Below, in pieces: positions 1-14,470 of a stretch of DNA of 64,000 nt. The stretch comes from Vanilla planifolia (taxonomy: Eukaryota > Streptophyta > Magnoliopsida > Asparagales > Orchidaceae). How positions within the stretch are numbered: the stretch's first letter is position 1; every line of letters starts with the position of its first letter. A program made the translations under genes and the position numbers. The stretch covers positions 263,001 through 327,000 of the forward strand of contig JAIUJO010000233.1 of the NCBI GenBank assembly GCA_023846275.1, in the 5' to 3' direction. A model generated the notes under the pieces. The model was not told the origin of the DNA. It saw only the letters and a list, made by a program, of their open reading frames with translations, and did no database searches.

Positions 1-3000
1 ACATGCACATATACACACATGCACGCATGTATAGAAATGCACGTGCATAACCATATGCACACACACATACATGCATGCATACATATACACTAAAAAGCAT
101 TCATGCACACAAGTACACATTCATATACAAACAAACACACATGCAAACACACACAATCTTACACATAGTTGCATATGCATAAGCACGAATGCACATCCAC
201 ACACACACACACCTATGCTTATGCACACATGCATAAATTTTCATATCACAAACGTACATGTACTTACATGAGCACACACGAACATGCTTACATGCACAAC
301 TCACATGCACACACGTGTAAAAACACACACATGCATGCTTGCACACACATAGTAACAAATGCACACACATTTGCACACATGCATGCATCCACACACGCAA
401 CACACACACACACACACAGATACACATACATGCACATGTACAAAGCCACAAACACCCACAATAACACCCAACACAAGTCCATTTTTACATGCACACATGC
501 ATAGTAAACACACACACATGCATATGCACCTGTAGATATAAATACATGCACATACATGATGTGCACACACATGCACATAAATGCTTATGCACACACACCT
601 ACACACATGTACACACACACCCACACACTCACACACACATGCACACATGAATATATGCACAAATATGCATGCACACACATACATGCATATGCTCACAAAG
701 ATGCCTACACCAACACACATGTATATTCACACGTACAAAAACACATACATGCTCATATAGCACACATATGCTACCAACAAATAGACTTACCCAAACATAA
801 ATACATACATGCACATAGAGACACAAACACAAATCCATAGTCACACTTGCATATACGTATGCGCACGCATGCAAGTGCACATGCATGCAGGTACCTACAC
901 ATGCTCGCAAGCACATATAGGATCGAATGCATGTACAACAATGCACACCCACACACACACTTGCACATGTATATAAACATAACCACATGTAGACAAACAA
1001 GTAGATACAGAAATACATGCATTAACAGATGAACATGCTCATATATATGCACAAACACACATGCATACACATGCAAATGTATAATCAAACAAAAATAAAT
1101 TCTTATATGTGCACACACACAAACATGCACACAAACACATGCACATGAATGCACACACACATGCATAGTCATGCAAATATGCATAGACATAATTACATAC
1201 AATTGCACAAGCACACACATAAATGCATGAATGCATGCACTTATAGATTCACAAGCACACACACACATGCATACACAAGAACGTAATCATTTGCACATAC
1301 ATACACACCTTCACAAACACTTGCATACACACAAAAATGCACAAATACATTCACAAAAAAAAACATATACCTACACATGCATAGCCATGCAGACAAGTGC
1401 AGACATATGCATATTCATGCACATGCATATGCACACACACACACATGTAAAGCACAAACACATATGTACAAATACATGCACACACACGCACACATGAACA
1501 CGCACATGTAAACACATAAGTTCATATGCACATGCACACACTGAGGAACACAAGCATATTAACAAATATAGGCACATACAAATGTATAGACAAACACAAA
1601 TGTGCTTTCACATCTAAGCACATGCACATGCATAGGCACTCACAGATGCACATGCTTGCATATAGGCAATCATAAATGCACCCTAGCATGCACACACATA
1701 GATACACACATACATACATAGACACATACTAAAATACAAAGACATATGCACATAAGTACACACGCACACATACACATGTACAAACACGTACACATGCACA
1801 CATATACAAAAGCATAAACATACACATGCACACACACTGACACACATAAAACCATGCAAACACAGATGCACCCACCCACATGCACACACACACACATGAA
1901 CACAAGCACAGACACAAATGCATACATACACAATGTGTTAACATGCATGCATGTACTCACACACACACACACTACTATGTGCATGTAAATACACACAGAG
2001 AATCATGCACACACATACAAATGCACACGAATGAACACATACACACATATGCATATACACACAGGCATGCAAACACATACACATATACTTATAAAAGCAC
2101 TCACACACACATGCACAAAAATTCACACACACATAAGCACACACATGCATCGATATAATTGCACACACACATACAATAACATGCACAAATATGCACACAC
2201 ACATGCTCAACAATGGCACAAATGCACATGCAAATGCAAGCACATGCACACAAGCACACACGTACATGCACCTGTGCACATCAAGTTACATGCATGCTTA
2301 TTTATACACACACACAAGCACACTCACTCATCAACAGACACACATGCTGGCATACACTCATAAACATAAGCACACACACAACCATAGACACATGCAGATG
2401 CATAGACACATGTAAATACATGTACATACACACATTAAAATGGACACACACACGTATGGCACATGCCTATGCACATATGCATGCCCATGAAAGCATGTCT
2501 GAACACATAAACACACATATATATGTACACACACTAGAGCATGTACTAACACATGTGCATATATATGCACATATGCACCCATATAGATAGGTGCACACAC
2601 ATACACACACACACACACACACTAATACATGCATGCTCAAATGCACACAAACATGCACAAGAAAGCACACATGGGCATGCATACAGCCATTTGTGATTGC
2701 ACACACACACACACTCACAATCCATATGCTCACACATGCACTAACACACACAGACATGCACACATGAACATAGAGGAAGAAATGCTTACACACTTGCTCA
2801 AAGGAATGCACACATATGTAGACAAGGTGCATAAAGATGCCCACACAAACACATAGACATACACACACACACACATATAGGCATGCACACATACACACAT
2901 GTATGCACACATGCACATGCACACACATCAATATGCAAACACAAATATACACACAAGCACACACACATTTATGCACATATAAGAATACCTATATACATAC

Positions 3001-4712
3001 ATATGCACACACAAGCATAGCCACACATACACACACACACACATAGACACAAAAACACAAAGGTGCCTACAAACATGGCTATTGACAAGTACACGCTTGC
3101 ACATACACATGCATGTGCACACACACTCGCACAACCACACATGCATAAATCCACACACACACATGTATACACACAAGCAAATACTTATAGGGGTACACAC
3201 ACACATAGGGATGCACACATGCATAAACATACACTTAGATATATATTCACACAAGCATACACCTAGATCCATAAATACAGATGCACACACAGAAACATTT
3301 ACACACATGCAATATATACACACAAATACACATACACACATGCACCTACACATATACTTACCTATGTAAACATGCACACACACGCACACACACAAGTGCT
3401 TGAACACTCACACAAGCACAAATACATGAATAGGAACACGCACATAGGAACTCAAAAATAGGTGCATAGATGCTCACACACTAGCACTAAAAAGCATGTG
3501 CAAACACACATACATGCTCATAATAGTACACACACATGTGAATACACACATATACGCACACACATGCACAAGAAAATAGATATTTAAACAATCACATACG
3601 ACCACAAATATAAAATACAGACACAAATATACATATGAACAAAAATATTTGCACACATACACACATGCTTAAACACAATGATGTATACAAACACACATAT
3701 ACACACATGCATGTAAATGCACACATGCACATGCACACACACACATACACACATGCTTATACACAAAAATAAACACACACACATGCACATACATATGCAC
3801 ACACAACATGCGTAAACATGCATGCATACCTATACATGAAAGTGCACACATCAACACACATACACAGACACACACATGTGCATATGTATGCACACACACA
3901 TATGCATGTACGTGTACACACACACACACATGTGCACTTGTAAATACACACATGTATGCACACACTTCTATGCACACATGTACCAAAGCACTCCCATACA
4001 CATGCACAAACATAAACACACACATGTAATAATAAACATGAATTTCTAGGTTCACATATGCATGCACACACGAATATACACATACATACACAACCACACA
4101 TGCACACACATGCAAAGATACACATATGCACAAACACACATGCACACACAAACATGCATGTACACATATATGCATGTAGACATGTCGCACATAGATAGAC
4201 ATTCACACAAGGGTGCATGCAAATGCACACACAAATGCACATGCACATAAACACATGTGCACACACACACACACACTTACAAACACACACAAGCACATAG
4301 ATGTAGTCACATGCACATGCACAAACACACATACACACACATGCATGTGCTTATGCACATGCTCAACCTAATGCATACACATGAACACATGTACACACAA
4401 TGACACACATGCATAGATACACATATGCATACGCTAGTACTCACATGAGCACACATACAACCAAATGAATACATGCAAATACATGGAGGCACACATAAGC
4501 ACAGACACATATAAGCAAACACATGCACATACTCGAGCACATAGACACACACACACACATGAACATATACAAAATCACAAACATGCACATGCACTCACAC
4601 ATGAACATACATAATCACATGCTTACACATGTGCTTACAAGCACACACACACACGCATGCACTCGTCCATGCACACACATAGGTACACACTCGCAAAGAC
4701 ATATAAAAACAC
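1..4712. repeat. CA-rich degenerate low-complexity array, left block
   Basis: The + strand is built almost entirely of short words such as ACAC, ATGC, ATAC and GTGC, with occasional AAA, AGC or CCA breaks. Most steps alternate purine and pyrimidine; 3,868-3,937 is an uninterrupted 70-bp alternating run. It is not a clean dinucleotide microsatellite, because word order changes constantly and no short fixed unit repeats. Stop codons are rare in these words, so open frames of 60-200 codons occur in all frames on both strands. They encode only His/Thr/Met or Cys/Val/Met strings, overlap each other, and have no recognisable domain, so I treat none as genes. The block runs off the left edge of the window. 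Confidence 0.95.
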
Positions 4713-4715
4713 ATT

Positions 4716-6178
4716 ATGAGTTTATGTATGCATGTGTGTGCTTATGTGTGCATGTGCAATTGTCCATGCATTTGTTTTTGCCTGCACGTGTGTGTATTCA
4801 TTACTGTGCATGTGCATGTGCATTGTGTGCATGGGTGTGTGTGTGTGTGCATGCATGTTTTTTTGTATGGAGGTGATATTGTGTATGCATGTGTGTAAGT
4901 GTGCTTTTGTGTGTGCACACCTAGATGAACGTGTGTTCTTTTGTGTGTCCACGTGTGTGTGTGTTTGGGTGCATGAGTGTGCGCATGTGTTTATATGTGT
5001 GTGTGTGTGCATGTTTATGTGTGTATATGTTTGTAAATCTATATTTGTGTGTCTGTGAGTGTGCACATGTTAGTGTGCGTGTGTGTGTGTGCATGCATGT
5101 GTGTGTATGTGTGTGCATGGAGGTTGTTGTGTATGTGTGTGTGAACACATGTGCATGCATGTGTGTGCACACATGTGTTTACATGTATTCCCATGTGCTT
5201 GTGTGTGTATATGTGTGTACATGTGTGCCCATGTGAGTGTGTTTGTGTTCATGTTTGTGTGTGTGTGTGTTTATGTGCATGCATGTGAAAGTTTTCATAC
5301 ATGTGTGTGCATGTGTGTGTGGATATATTTGTGTCTATGCATGTATGTGCATTAGAGTGTTTATTTGTATTGATATGGGTGTTTGTGTGTGTGCCTTCGT
5401 GTGTGTTTCTATATGTATATAAGTTTGTGCCTACTGTGTGTCCAAGTGCACGTATTTGTGCGCATGAGTCCAAGTGTGGGCTTGTGTGATATGTGTGTGA
5501 GTGTGTATGTGGGTGCATGCATGCATGCAAGTGTGTGTGTGTGTGTGTATGTGTGCATGTGTGTGTTTCTATGTGTGTTCATGTCTGTGTATATATGCAT
5601 GCAACTACATGTATGTGAGCTCATTTGTGTGTATGTGAGCATCTTTGGATATTTGTGTATATGTAGACGTATGCATGCATGTGTGCGTAAGCATGGACAT
5701 GCTGCTCATGTGCATGTGGACGTGTGTGTTTGCTTATGTATGTGCATCTACATGCGTGTGTTTGTGTGCATGTGCATGTGCATGCGTTTCTATGTGTGTG
5801 TATGTGTGCATGCGTCTGCACGCACTCGCGCGTGTGTGTATTATTATGTGTGTATGTGCTTGCTTGTGTGTGTGTATGTTTGTGTGAGTGCCTGTGTGTG
5901 TGCTTATGAGTGTGTGCATGAGCACATGTGTGTGCTTGTGTGAGCATATGTACATGTGCATATCTGTGTGTGTGCTCCAGTGTGTGGGTGCACATCTTTG
6001 TTTGTGTGTGTATGCATGTGTGTGTGTGTTGGTGTTTTTGCTTATGTGCATAGGTGATTGTTTTTATATACATGTGCATGTATGTTTATGTGTGTACATG
6101 TGCATGTGCACTTGTGTGTGTGTGTGTGCATGCGTTTGTGAGCATGTGTATGTTTGTTTGTGTGTGCATGCATGTACA
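4716..6178. repeat. TG-rich array block, polarity reversed
   Basis: At about 4,713-4,715 the + strand switches abruptly from CA-rich to TG-rich words (TGTG, GCAT, GTAT). The vocabulary is the reverse complement of the left block. Alternating purine-pyrimidine runs continue, for example 5,073-5,119. A short CG-containing stretch (about 5,816-5,837) is the most GC-rich spot here. Together with 6,527-7,303 this forms a 2.6-kb block whose orientation is opposite to the rest of the array. The simplest reading is an inversion within one older array, but independent growth in the other orientation cannot be excluded. Confidence 0.93.
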
Positions 6179-6526
6179 ATACTTCAATGCTCAACTTACT
6201 GATATTTTAGCCAAAGATCGTATTTTTTGCTGATTGACCAATCTACAAAGAACTATATTTCTATGTATTTATATGATTAACATGTTAAACCTTTGTTTGT
6301 AATTATAGCACGTAGGATTAACATGATTTATGAATATTTGATTTAGTTTTTTAATGATGCTTTAAGTTACATTTGGTTTTAAAATTAAGTCTTTATAGAA
6401 CGACTGAGTGCCCTTCTACCTTTGTGAATAGTATCTTGATCATCACTACAGCATATCCAATCTTTGGATCTAGTGATCTAGATTATATCTATCTATGATT
6501 AGATCTAGATCCATTAATGGTTATTT
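6179..6526. other. Unique-sequence island inside the TG-rich block
   Basis: This is 348 bp of ordinary AT-rich sequence with no CA/TG word structure, bounded sharply on both sides by TG-rich repeat. I see no open frame of useful length and no transposon protein, tRNA or rRNA. Near the right end, GGATCTAG (6,466-6,473) and CTAGATCC (6,505-6,512) form perfect 8-bp inverted arms around a loop that itself carries further GATCTAG-like pieces. No clear target-site duplication is visible at the edges. It may be an inserted element or a remnant of the pre-array sequence. Confidence 0.8.
6466..6512. other. Inverted repeat (possible hairpin) in the island
   Basis: The 8-bp arms GGATCTAG and CTAGATCC are perfect reverse complements separated by 31 bases. 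The loop contains additional TGATCTAG and TTAGATC words, so alternative shorter pairings are possible. A biological role is not shown. It could be the end structure of a small inserted element. Confidence 0.5.
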
Positions 6527-7303
6527 TGAGTGTATGTGTGTATATATTCATGCATGTGTCTACTTGTATTTATGCATGCATGTGTGTTTATTTGTGTATA
6601 CATTTGTTTGTGTGTGTGTATGTGTGTCAACATGCATTTGCACATGTGTGTGTGTGCATATTTATCTATGTATGTGTGTGGTGTGTTTTTGAGTAAGTGT
6701 GCATGAGATTGTGTGTGTGTGTGTGTCCATGCATGTGTGTGTGGTTTGTGTGTGTCTGGGTTAGTGCATGTATGCATGTTAGCATGTGTTTGTATGGATG
6801 TGTTTGTGCATGTGTGTGTGTGTGTACGTTTGTGTGTGCTTGTGCAAGCATTTTGTTGTGTGTTTATGTGTTCTTATGATCATCTCCATGTGTTTGCATG
6901 TGTATGTACACACTTGTACTTGTGGATAGTTGTGTATGCATCCTTGTGTGTTAGTGAGCATGTGTCTGTGCTTGCACACATGTGTTTGTGCACCTTCAAG
7001 TGTTCATGTTTGTGAGCCTTTACATGCACGTGTGCATAGGTGCATGGAATATGAGTATGTGAGTGCATCATTTGCATGCATTTGTGACCCAAAACATGTA
7101 TGTATGGATTTATGTGTGTTTATTATTTTGTGCATATGTAAGTGCAAGTGTGTATCTATGTGTGTATGTGTGTGTTAATGCATGTGCATGTGCATGTGAG
7201 TGTGTTTGTGAATATGCATCTTTGTATACATGCATGTGCATTTGTGTGTGTGTGTTTGTCTATGTGTATGTTTGTGTGAGAGTGTGTGTGCTTATTTGTG
7301 CAA
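6527..7303. repeat. TG-rich array block, right part of the reversed segment
   Basis: The TG-rich polarity continues from the island up to about 7,303, where a short purine-rich junction (GCAAGAGAAAC) precedes the return to CA-rich words. Word content matches the reverse complement of the surrounding array. The + strand frames here read Cys/Val/Met strings and are not considered coding. Confidence 0.93.
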
Positions 7304-8739
7304 GAGAAACATACACACATGTATGCACACATGCACACACATACTCTCTCTCATACACACACGTGCACACACATATACATGTGCATACACACACATGCAC
7401 AAGCATGCACATAAGCACATACATAAGCACATGTACCCACACACACTCAAACATATACTTATACATGCATGCATACATGTGCACATACATAAACACACTT
7501 GCACACTCACACACAAACTCACAAACACAAACATACAAAAATACACAAATATAGGCACACACATGCATGCACACATATGCACACACTTGTGTACGAGCAT
7601 GCACACACATGCACACACCAAAAAACAACTACACATGCACACACTCATAAAAAAACACACAAGCAAACATACACACACACACACACACTCACATATATAG
7701 ACAAACACACAAGCACACACACACACACAGATATAGATGAAATCAGACACACACATATACACATATATGTTTACATACACACATACACCCAAACACACAT
7801 GCACACATACATGTGTAAGTACACAAACAAATATGGACACGAGTGCACACACACACAAGCACAAATAGATGCACAAACACACACATAGCTGAACTAATAG
7901 TTGTGTGCACACACACACACACACACTGATATATGACACACAGATACATGCAAATGCACACACACCAAAAAAACATGCACACACACATACATCTAAATGA
8001 ACACACATATGCAATCATACACACGCATGAATGTACACATACACACACACACTCTTACACACAAACACATGCACATGCACATGCACAGATACATACATAC
8101 AAACATCCACACACCTACACACTCATAGATCCACTCACATGAAGACATATAAGCAAACATATAGTGCACATGCACATGCCCATGCACACACACACATGAA
8201 TGCATACACAAAGCCATAACCACACATGCTTGCACACTTATGCACACATACATACAAGCACACACATGCATAGACATAGGCATTTGCACATGCACATACA
8301 CAAGCACAAACACACACACACATTCACACACTAATATATGACACACAAACACATGCAAACAACACAAAGACATACACACACACATGCACCCACACATATG
8401 CATAGGAAAAAAACACATATAGATGCACAAGAACACATACACAAGTACACATGCACACACACACACACATTCATGCATACACACACATGTGCAAACTCAT
8501 GGACACACAGACATGCTCATGCATAAACATGCAAACACACACACACATGTCTCTAAAAACACAAACAAACACACACATGCATGCATATACACATTCATAC
8601 ATATAGACACACACATTTGAACACATGCGAACATGCCCATGCACAAACATGCAAATGTAGAAGCACATATGTACGCATGCATGAATGCATGCATGTACAC
8701 ATACACACACACTTACATAGACATATGTTTGCACACTCA

Positions 8740-11600
8740 TAAGCACATGCACATGCACACATATATGCACACACACATGCAAGCACACACTGAAACACAC
8801 ACACACAAACGTGCAAACAAGCACACAATCACACACACATGCACACACACACAAGCATAATCACATACTTGCATATACACACTACACACACACGTGCACA
8901 CATAATTGTACAACAACACATGCACACACACACACATATTCACACTTGTGTGTATGCACACACATACCCACACCAACATGCAGTTAAACACAAATACATG
9001 TACACAAATACTCGCATGCACACACTCACACAGACCCACACATAAACATGTTCTTGTGTGCACACACGATTGCACAATAACAAACACACTCACACACACA
9101 CATATTCACACTTGTGTGCATGCACACACAATCACAAACCATACAGTCACACACAAATACATGTACACAAATACTCAAATACATGCACACACACATGCTG
9201 ACATGCACACACACATGCATGCACCTACTTGCACAAGCACATGCACACATGCACAAGTACATGCACATGTTCATTTGCACACACATGCACACAAACAAAT
9301 GCATACATAAGCACAAACACATGCAAAAACAAATGCATGTACATGCATGCACACATGTGCATGCACAGATGTGTGCACAAGCACACACAAACACATGCCC
9401 ACACACATTAACATGAACATTCACACAAGAACACACACATATACACACAAGTGCATATACACACACATACACACAAGCATGCATGCAAACATACACACAC
9501 ATGAACATACATACACATCCACACGCATGCCCATGTGCGTATGTGTACACACACAAGCATGCATACTAGCACACTCACAAACTGACACACACATGCACAA
9601 ACATGTAGACATACACATCCATGCAGATAGACTTATACATGCACATAACCCTACATACACACATGTCTACATACATTGACATGCACACACATGCAAATAC
9701 ATACATTCACATGTTTGCATACACACACAACCCTATATAGGAACATGGTCATTTACATGCACACACACAAGCACACATGCACACATGCACACATGCACAC
9801 ATGCAAACACTCACATGTAAACCTACATGCACATGCCTACAGGCCAATAGACATGCATACATGCATGCACGAGCACAAATAATATATACTTAGGAACACA
9901 CACTTGTGCATGTACATACATACCCATGCCACACATGCACATGCACATGTATGCTTATATGTGCATACTCCCAAGCACACATATGCATACACATGCACAT
10001 ACACATAAGCACACACACCCACACAGATGCTTTCATATAGGCATATGAACACACAACACACACACACATGCACACATTTAAATAAATATACGTGCACACA
10101 CATATATGACATGAACACACACTTGCACACACCTGCAAATGCATGCATGCTTGCACACATACACAACAAGCACACATGCTTACACGTATACAAACATGCA
10201 CACATGCATGCACTAACACACACACACAAAAGGACACACGTGATCACAAGTAGACTCATGCCCACACACACACACACACACATTCTCATGTATGCACATG
10301 TACAAACATGTATGCACACACTCACGCACACTCTTCCATAATATTCACTTGCACATGCACATAGACACACACAATAATGTAAGCATAAGCACATACACAC
10401 AACACACACATGTGCATAGGTATAGACACACATATATGCACACATAAAGACTCATAGACATGCACACTCATGCATACACACATGTACATAAGCATGCACA
10501 TGTATGCACACGCACACTTGCATGCATGCAAATACACACATATGAACAATCATGCACACACAAATACACACACAGTATGCACAAACACACACACATGTAT
10601 AAGCACAAATAAACATATATTTACATGCCTAAATACAGATGCATACAAATAAACATATGCACTTGCACACATGCTTGTACACACATGGTTGCACATAAGA
10701 ACACTAAAAAACAAACATGGTCATGCATACACATAGATAGAAACACACATGCACACAAATGCACATGCACCAACAAGCAGTCATACACAGACACACACAC
10801 ACACATGTATACACACACAAACACATTCGCATATGTGTGAATTTGCACACGCACATACACAAACAAACATGTACTTGCTCACATTCACATGCACACACAC
10901 ACCCATTTAGATATATACACATGCACACATGCTTTCACCTATAGATTCAAACACATACAACTAGACATGCTCACACATTTGGATGCAAACACACACACAT
11001 ACATATGTGTGCATGCACCCACACATAGAAACACATACACATACACATACACATGCACACACACACACATACATTCATGCACATGCACCCATGCATTCAC
11101 TCATACACCCACAAACACATGCATAAGGACGAGGTGCATACAAACACATGCAAATGCATACACACACACACACACTCACACATGAACATACAAAATCACA
11201 CAAACACGCACAAAGGCATACAAACATATACACACATGTGCATGCACAAGCATAAAAACATATTTAAACGTAGACACACACTCACACTCGTGTTCGTATG
11301 TGCTTACACACACACATATTAGCATGCACACCAACATACACCACCCAGCACACACACATGAAGACTCAAACACATGTGCACATGGACACACAAAAATTGA
11401 TACACACATTTACAAATATGCATACATACACATGCAAGTAGACACACATACACACAGACATAGACACATGCATGTGTGCAATCCTACACGTAGACTTGCA
11501 TACACACGCACATGTGCACACATAAAAACACACATGCACTCACACATTCGAATGCACACACTCATACTTATATAGAAACATGCACATGTGCACACATACA
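8740..11600. repeat. Segmental tandem duplication of about 2.87 kb, copy 1
   Basis: Landmarks in this copy recur in order in the next one: a CATATT..ACTTGTGTG block (9,101 and 11,982), the motif AGGCCAATAGACATGC (9,841 and 12,696), CATAAGAACACTAAAA (10,694 and 13,591), and TTACAAATAT (11,409 and 14,281). Spacings range from 2,843 to 2,897, so the copies differ by small indels as well as substitutions. The exact boundaries are fuzzy because the surrounding array has the same base words. Confidence 0.75.
8935..9175. repeat. 166-bp tandem duplication
   Basis: The block starting CATATTCACACTTGTGTG at 8,935 recurs at 9,101, exactly 166 bp later. In both places it is followed by the same order of words, ending in a shared ACAAATACATGTACACAAA string. 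A third related block lies at 11,982 within the 2.87-kb copy. The spacing is near nucleosomal DNA length, but that may be chance. Confidence 0.7.
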
Positions 11601-14470
11601 CATATATGGATGCACCTGCACATGCACACACACATATGTACACATGCTCCCGAACACATGCAAATGCACATGTACACTTTTATGTGCACACTAACACACT
11701 CACAAGCACATGCACTTGAACCCATATATGCACACACACAAGCATACACTTGAAAACACAAAAAGACACACAAACATGCAAGCAAGCACGCACTCACACA
11801 CACACACGTGCACGCATGCACACACACAAGCATAATCACATACATATACACACATGCACAACACAGACACACATAAACCCACACATAAACATGTTCTTGT
11901 GTGCACACACAATTGCACGAGAACACATGCACTCACATGCATATACTCACTCATACACACAACCACTCACACACACACACACATATTAACACTTGTGTGC
12001 ATGCACACACATACACACAAGCACTAACATGCACACACACATGCATGAACATGTGCATGCACCCAAATACACAAACACATGCATACATGCACACTCGTGC
12101 ACAAGCACGTGCACACTTTCATGTGCACACACATGCACACCTACAAAAACTCGCATAAGCTCATACACATGCAAAAACACATGCATATGTACACACACAC
12201 CTGCACACATGCATGTGTGCACAAGATAAGCACACACAAACATGCACACACACATTCACACACACACACACATACACACATGTGCATGTAAACATACATA
12301 CGCATAAGCATGCATGAAAACCTACACACATAAACACACACAAACCCAAAAACACCCACAAACATGAACATACATATGCATTCACTTGCACATCCATGTG
12401 CATATGTGTACACACACCACCCAACACACATATGCATAAAAAAGCAGCCATACACACCCACACAAACACATTTACACACACACGTACATACACGAATGCA
12501 CACAACCCCACATACACACGTGTATACACACACATGCATACACATGCAAATACATACATTCACATGTTTGAATACACACACACACACCCACATATAGAAA
12601 CATGCTCATGCACATGTATACACGTGCTCACACATACACAAGCACACATGCACACATGTAAACGCACACAAGTAAAAAAGCATACACATGCCCACAGGCC
12701 AATAGACATGCGTACATGTATGCACTAGCATGAATAGTATATACATAGGAACACACGTGCGTGTGTGTGCGTCTACACACATACCCCTACCGCACATGCA
12801 CATGCACATGTAGGCTTATAAGCACACACTCCCAAGCACACATATGCATACACACACATATGCACAAGCACACACACCTACACAAACTTTCATATAGGAA
12901 TACATACACACAACACATGTACACCCACATGCACACATTTAAACACATATACACGTACACAAATATATGACATGAGCACACACATGCACACACATATACA
13001 CCCACAAATGCACACATGCTTGCACACTCGCTTACACACATACAAACATGCACACATGCATGTATTGACAAACACACACAAAAGGACACACTTATCACAC
13101 TTGGACTCATACACACACACATACTACACACATGCACACAAATGCTCACATATGCAAATGCACAAACATGCATGCGCACACTCACACACACCCTCAAGCA
13201 ATATGCACATGCATATGCATATAGACACACACACACACATTAACACACTAATGTATGCTTAAGCACATGCACACACACATACATAGGTATAGACACACAT
13301 ACATGCACACACAAAGGCTCACAAATAAACACACCCATGCATACACACATGCTCATAGGCATGCATATGCATACACACACAAGCATGCATGCATATGCAC
13401 AATCATGCACACACAAATAGACACCTAGCATGCACAAACACACATCCACACACACACACACACAAAAACCCACACACGTATAAGCATAAACACACATATA
13501 TCTAAATTCCTGCATAAAGATGAACACAAATAAACACATGCACACACACAAGCATGCACATGTACATGTGCATGCACACACTTGCTTGCACATAAGAACA
13601 CTAAAACACACACATGTTCATGCATACACATAGATAGAAACACACATGCACAAAGAAACACATGCACACACATATATGCACAAATACACATGCATGCAAA
13701 CACTCATGCACACATGCATAGACACACACACACACATGTATACACACACAAACACTATGTAAATACACACGCACAAACAAGCACATACTTACACACGAAC
13801 ATATGGACACGTGCACACACACACATGTAGATATGCAGACATGCACATGCATACATGTTCAAAAATAGAGATGCAAACACACACAAGCAAACATGCTTAC
13901 ATATTCAGATGCACCCCCACACAGAAACACATGCACATGCACCCGTACACACTCATGCACATCCACCCATACATGCACACACACATCCACAAACACATGC
14001 ACAAGCACAATGCACATATAAACACATGCATATGGACATACACACTCACACATAGATGCAAAACAATCACACAAACAAACATAAAGACACACTTACATAT
14101 ACACACAAGTGTGTGGACATGCATAAAGACATATGCAAACATAAAGACACTCACACCCATGTCCATATGTGCTCACACACACATTAGCATGCACACCAAC
14201 ACACTCCACCAAACACACGTGCACACACATGAAGACTCACACATATGTGCACATGCACACACACAAATTGATACGCACATTTACAAATATTCACACATAC
14301 ACATGCATGTAGACACACATGCACACACACATAGAAACATGTACACGTACAACCCCACACCCAAACTTGTATACACACGCACACATGGAAACACACATGC
14401 ACTCATATATTTGGATGCACACACTCACACCTATACAAGAACATACACATGTGCACACACCCAAGCACAC
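11600..14470. repeat. Segmental tandem duplication of about 2.87 kb, copy 2
   Basis: Second copy of the preceding segment, sharing at least five rare landmarks in the same order and orientation. A partial third copy may exist: a block with AAAGGCTCA at 13,312 recurs near 15,712 in similar context but about 2.4 kb away, implying an internal loss. The end of this copy overlaps the start of a separate 722-bp tandem pair. Confidence 0.72.

Noticed and set aside
9640..9740. AACCCTA words resembling plant telomere repeat (CCCTAAA)
   Set aside because: Single scattered words only, with no tandem run of the 7-bp unit, so no telomeric or interstitial telomere signal.
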